Below, in pieces: positions 7,645-9,886 of a DNA stretch of 9,886 nucleotides (the first letter of the stretch is position 1; each line of letters opens with the position of its first letter). The translations under genes and the position numbers were made by a program. Location of the stretch: contig CAMPHB010000029.1 of NCBI GenBank assembly GCA_946885755.1, positions 1 to 9,886 on the forward strand. The letters run 5' to 3'. This stretch comes from an uncultured Methylophaga sp. (GTDB lineage: Bacteria > Pseudomonadota > Gammaproteobacteria > Nitrosococcales > Methylophagaceae). Below the pieces are notes generated by a model. It was not told the DNA's origin. It made no database searches and worked only from the letters and a program-made list of their open reading frames with translations.

Positions 7645-8342
7645 GTCTCGATTTTTATCAGGACAGACTGCACCCCTGCTCTTATCTGGAGGGTCGGCAG
7701 GCCCGTAATATTTATCCGGACCCACTACGACCGGTCTCTAACAAACTTTACAGCCAGCTGATCCAGCATGGTTTCCGCCGTAGTGGTGAGCATGTTTACC
7801 GGCCGTTTTGCCCCGCTTGCGCGGCATGTGTGCCGGTAAGGATTAAAGTCAATGATTTTAGGCCTAACCGTAACCAACGGCGTTGTTTGCGTGATAACCG
7901 CGAGGTCACTATCAACTTACAAATGGCAGAATTTAATGAACAGCATTACGATTTATACTGCCGTTATTTACAAAGCCGGCATCCCGGCGGCGGTATGGAT
8001 AATCCCACGCCACACAGCTACCAGCAGTTTCTGATCAGCAGCTGGAGCGATACCCGCTTTATCGAGTTTTATGAGAAAGATCAGTTGATTGCTGTGGCCG
8101 TTACTGACTTTATCAACAATGCCGCCTCGGCTTTTTATACTTTTTTTGAGCCGTCCCTTGCCAGGCGCAGCCTTGGTACCTTAGCGATTCTCAAACAAAT
8201 TGAACTGGCTAAACAACAGGGGCGGGATTATTTATATCTGGGCTACTGGATCGAAGCCAGCGCCAAAATGAATTACAAAAGCCGTTTTGCTGCTTTGCAA
8301 TATTTTGACGGTCAATGGCATGATTTTGATAAAAAACTTTGA
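7641..8342 (+). CDS. bpt: Aspartate/glutamate leucyltransferase (bacterial ATE1-like, Bpt)
   Basis: Bpt attaches leucine to proteins with N-terminal aspartate or glutamate, the complementary branch of the bacterial N-degron pathway to Aat. The 233-residue length is typical. The N-terminal ATE domain shows HPCSYLEGRQARNIYPDP (C13) and the cysteine cluster FCPACAACVPVRI (C57, C60, C63). The C-terminal acyltransferase-like half has HPGGGMDNPT, TFFEPSLARRSLGTLAIL and YLGYWIEASAKMNYKSRFA, all strongly conserved in the family. The ATG overlaps the aat stop (ATGA at 7641-7644), and no strong ribosome site is visible, consistent with coupling. It was formerly annotated as an arginyltransferase in bacteria; the motifs fit Bpt, while substrate choice is known from the family, not from this sequence. 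Confidence 0.96.
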   Translation: MSLDFYQDRLHPCSYLEGRQARNIYPDPLRPVSNKLYSQLIQHGFRRSGEHVYRPFCPACAACVPVRIKVNDFRPNRNQRRCLRDNREVTINLQMAEFNEQHYDLYCRYLQSRHPGGGMDNPTPHSYQQFLISSWSDTRFIEFYEKDQLIAVAVTDFINNAASAFYTFFEPSLARRSLGTLAILKQIELAKQQGRDYLYLGYWIEASAKMNYKSRFAALQYFDGQWHDFDKKL

Positions 8343-8352
8343 ATAATCAGTG

Positions 8353-8379
8353 TTTTTACGGCAGAATGGATCTTTTAAT
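8353..8379 (+). promoter_or_regulatory. Weak candidate promoter for infA
   Basis: In the 59-base gap before infA, TTTAAT (8374-8379) matches a -10 at 5 of 6 positions. TTTTTA (8353-8358) is a poor -35 with a short 15-base spacer. The gap is AT-richer than its surroundings and shows no terminator hairpin for bpt, so infA could also be reached by readthrough from aat-bpt. Confidence 0.25.
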
Positions 8380-8401
8380 TTTGGACTGATTTACGGAATC
8401 T

Positions 8402-8620
8402 ATGGCAAAAGAAGATCATATTGAGTTTGAAGGCACTGTTATCGACACCATGCCTAACACCACTTTCCGTGTTGAACTGGAAAATGGTCATGTTGTGACA
8501 GCGCATATTTCCGGCAAAATGCGTAAGAACTACATTCGTATTCTGACTGGCGACAAAGTCACCGTACAGTTAACCCCATATGATTTAAGCAAAGGCCGTA
8601 TCGTTTATCGCGCTCGCTAA
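8402..8620 (+). CDS. infA: Translation initiation factor IF-1
   Basis: IF-1 binds the A site of the 30S subunit and, with IF-2 and IF-3, sets up translation initiation. The 72-residue product is the family's standard length and forms a single S1-type OB fold. It runs from [19 protein letters not shown] through [26 protein letters not shown] to the C-terminal [17 protein letters not shown] four bases before the ATG is a weak ribosome site. It follows aat-bpt, a conserved neighbourhood in gammaproteobacteria, and its TAA overlaps the stop codon of the oppositely oriented dsbB by four bases. Confidence 0.98.
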   Translation: MAKEDHIEFEGTVIDTMPNTTFRVELENGHVVTAHISGKMRKNYIRILTGDKVTVQLTPYDLSKGRIVYRAR

Positions 8621-9123
8621 AACAAGCGGCGTTGCTGTTTAGCAGCACTGGCCACAGCTTGCCAGGCCAGCCATAACAAAATCAGAAAAGCGATCAATGT
8701 CCAGGCCGGAATCGTCAATCCCAGAAACTGCCAGGACACTTCCGCACACTCTCCAGAGCCGCTGAAAATCATCTTAAATGCATCGGTCAGCGGAAAATTC
8801 CCAACAATAAAATCAAAGCCCGGCCCACAGCTGGGCACCGCTTCCGGTGGCAGGTTTTGTAACCAGATATGGCGTGCTGATACCGCACCGCCAGCAATAA
8901 CGGTCAGACCAATGAGGCTGCTGAAAAATTTACTGCCACCGTGTCCGGGATTAAATAAAAACGCCAGCAAAAACAAGCCACCGGCTACCATCACCGCCAT
9001 ACGCTGCAAAATACACAGCGGACAAGGCTCCAGCAGCATGACATGCTGCATATACATGGCAATGCCAAACAACGCCAGACTCAACAAAAACCCCAGCAAA
9101 TACAGCGTGCGCGTGGTCGACAA
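8617..9123 (-). CDS. dsbB: Disulfide bond formation protein B (quinone-linked DsbA oxidase)
   Basis: DsbB is an inner-membrane protein that reoxidises periplasmic DsbA and passes electrons to quinones. The 168-residue product has four hydrophobic helices (about 7-27, 42-60, 68-86, 139-158). Both cysteine pairs are in place: C34-P-L-C37 in the first periplasmic loop and C99/C126 in the second. An arginine (R41) follows the first pair, where the family binds quinone. The start is TTG at 9121-9123. A strong GGAGGA lies about 8 bases upstream, an in-frame TGA closes the frame just beyond it, and the first internal ATG would delete the first helix. The gene faces infA, and their stop codons overlap in CTAA (8617-8620). 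It shares a divergent 71-base promoter region with the YbeL-family gene. Confidence 0.97.
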   Translation of the reverse strand: MSTTRTLYLLGFLLSLALFGIAMYMQHVMLLEPCPLCILQRMAVMVAGGLFLLAFLFNPGHGGSKFFSSLIGLTVIAGGAVSARHIWLQNLPPEAVPSCGPGFDFIVGNFPLTDAFKMIFSGSGECAEVSWQFLGLTIPAWTLIAFLILLWLAWQAVASAAKQQRRLF

Positions 9124-9194
9124 AACGGTTTCCTCCGGTTTTCAGATTTGTGCTAAGTTAACTTAAAAACCGCGTGCTTTAAAGGATTAATGTC
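9124..9194. promoter_or_regulatory. Divergent dsbB / ybeL-like intergenic region with a 12-bp palindrome
   Basis: This 71-base region must hold promoters for both divergent genes unless one is read from elsewhere. TAAGTTAACTTA (9154-9165) is a perfect 12-bp palindrome near its centre. The dsbB ribosome site (TCCTCC on this strand, about 9131-9136) and the AAAGGA of the next gene (9181-9186) occupy the two edges. I could not identify a convincing -35/-10 pair on either strand. Confidence 0.5.
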
Positions 9195-9716
9195 ATGAAA
9201 GAACCGAATTTTGAAGAAAAATTAACCGCTGCCTACGACCGGATGATGACCCGGGTGCATGAATTTCTTGATACCGCTGAAGCCAAGGCGTTACCGACCT
9301 TGAAACAACGCATCGAACTGGCCCGGCAACGCGCAGTTGAACTGCGCGAAGTGACCAGTGAAGAAGCCGATAAAATCGCTGTTTACGTCGAACGGGATCT
9401 GCATGATGCCGCCGAATATTTGCAACGCAGCGGCAAAGAATTTTCAACCTGGCTGCAATTTGACTTAAAACAAGTCGAAAACCGCATGTTTGAATTATTT
9501 GCCAAAGTGGCAGACCGGACCCGTTTTGAACTGGATCAACTGGCAGCTCAGGCGCGCTCGGCGCAGCAGTATCACACCGGTGAAATTACCGGCATTGGCA
9601 GTTTGTATTGCGCTGATTGCGGTACACAAATGCATTTCAAAAAAACCGGTCGTATTCCGCCCTGCCCGAAATGCCATCACACAACGTTTCAGCGTCAGCA
9701 AAAACAAGCTGCCTAG
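9195..9716 (+). CDS. YbeL-family (DUF1451) zinc-ribbon protein
   Basis: The function of this family is not established. The 173-residue protein has a long charged, mostly helical N-terminal part (about 1-130) that looks like a coiled-coil or helical bundle. A C-terminal zinc ribbon follows, with CADC (about 139-142) and CPKC (about 157-160). The segment YHTGEITGIGSLYC and the ending CPKCHHTTFQR closely resemble E. coli YbeL, which has YHSGEVVGLGNLVC and CPKCGHDQFQR as I recall it. AAAGGA (9181-9186) lies 8 bases before the chosen ATG; an out-of-frame ATG at 9190 is too close to that site. It is divergent from dsbB, and its TAG overlaps the stop of the convergent downstream gene in CTAG (9713-9716). 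Confidence 0.88.
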   Translation: MKEPNFEEKLTAAYDRMMTRVHEFLDTAEAKALPTLKQRIELARQRAVELREVTSEEADKIAVYVERDLHDAAEYLQRSGKEFSTWLQFDLKQVENRMFELFAKVADRTRFELDQLAAQARSAQQYHTGEITGIGSLYCADCGTQMHFKKTGRIPPCPKCHHTTFQRQQKQAA

Positions 9717-9886
9717 TCAGCCGTCCAGACATCGCTGTCGAGCATTGTCATCAACAGTGCCGCCAGCGCTGGCTGTTGTTTAAATTGCTGCCAGTCGCTT
9801 AATTGCAGCTGTTGCACTGCACAAAGCATGGCAACCAAGTCACCACACTCTGCCGGCAACTGATAATCGTCACCGCCGATAAATAC
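9713..9886 (-). CDS. C-terminal 57 residues of an unidentified protein, possibly a RoxA/YcfD-like ribosomal oxygenase
   Basis: The minus strand is open from the right window edge to TAG at 9715-9713. The fragment begins VFIGGDDYQLPAECGDLVAM and ends LDSDVWTAD. Codon choice resembles the neighbouring genes, and the convergent stop overlap mirrors infA/dsbB, which supports a real gene. The pattern of a short strand with a glycine-acidic turn, a leucine-rich helix, a 'LQLSDWQQF' segment and a tryptophan near the end recalls the winged-helix tail of JmjC-type 50S L16 arginine hydroxylases (RoxA). That is a weak resemblance from memory; no catalytic residue lies in this part. Treat the identity as a guess and the reading frame as likely. 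Confidence 0.6.
   Translation of the reverse strand, partial: VFIGGDDYQLPAECGDLVAMLCAVQQLQLSDWQQFKQQPALAALLMTMLDSDVWTAD

Noticed and set aside
8621..8660. Possible terminator hairpin after infA (TGCT-GTTT-AGCA)
   Set aside because: The stem is only four to six pairs with a wobble, no T-run follows, and it lies inside the dsbB coding region.
1..9886. Frequent GGATCC / GATCCG words considered as an uptake or protein-binding motif
   Set aside because: The copies I noticed lie in coding sequence, on varied backgrounds and without a shared longer core; common Asp-Pro and Arg-Ile codon pairs account for them.
1..9886. Search for an undescribed defence, mobile or biosynthetic system
   Set aside because: Every substantial open frame belongs to a familiar housekeeping or signalling family except the 57-residue fragment at the right edge; no direct-repeat arrays, integrases, transposases or atypical composition were seen.

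Overview
The window looks like an ordinary chromosomal housekeeping segment from a gammaproteobacterium of moderate GC content. The evidence is gene order and family identity: a 4.5S SRP RNA gene directly upstream of dnaX-ebfC-recR, followed by aat-bpt-infA, an order I know from Pseudomonas-like and related gammaproteobacteria. I cannot assign a genus. I see no mobile element, CRISPR array, tRNA or phage gene. No stretch longer than about 150 bases lacks a gene.

Layout. (1) Positions 1-2745, minus strand: the first 915 codons of a large membrane cyclic-di-GMP enzyme (MASE1, periplasmic CHASE, PAS, GGDEF with an I-site, EAL), running off the left edge. (2) 2746-3046: a short divergent regulatory region, then the ffs gene for 4.5S SRP RNA (about 2895-3010). 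(3) 3047-5705, plus strand: dnaX, ebfC (ybaB) and recR, the classic replication/repair operon. (4) 5738-6922: a YuxH-type protein with a degenerate EAL domain joined to HDOD. (5) 6925-8342: aat and bpt, the two bacterial N-degron aminoacyl-transferases, overlapping by an ATGA. (6) 8402-8620: infA. (7) Minus strand 8617-9123: dsbB, converging on infA with overlapping stop codons and starting at TTG. (8) 9195-9716: a YbeL-family (DUF1451) zinc-ribbon protein. (9) 9713-9886, minus strand: the C-terminal end of a gene entering from the right, again with overlapping convergent stops.

How the genes work together. DnaX builds the clamp loader, while EbfC and RecR are DNA-binding and recombinational-repair partners carried on the same transcript. 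Aat and Bpt attach leucine (or phenylalanine, for Aat) to protein N-termini and mark them for ClpS-ClpAP. The two signalling proteins (MASE1-CHASE-GGDEF-EAL and EAL-HDOD) flank the replication operon but are not obviously linked to each other. DsbB reoxidises DsbA in the periplasm.

The most notable molecular feature is inside dnaX. An A AAA AAG slippery heptamer lies in the correct frame, with a Shine-Dalgarno-like AGGA upstream, a stem-loop just downstream, and a -1 frame stop seven codons on. This is the full set of signals for programmed frameshifting to a short gamma subunit of about 380 residues. I found no credible sign of a previously undescribed system.
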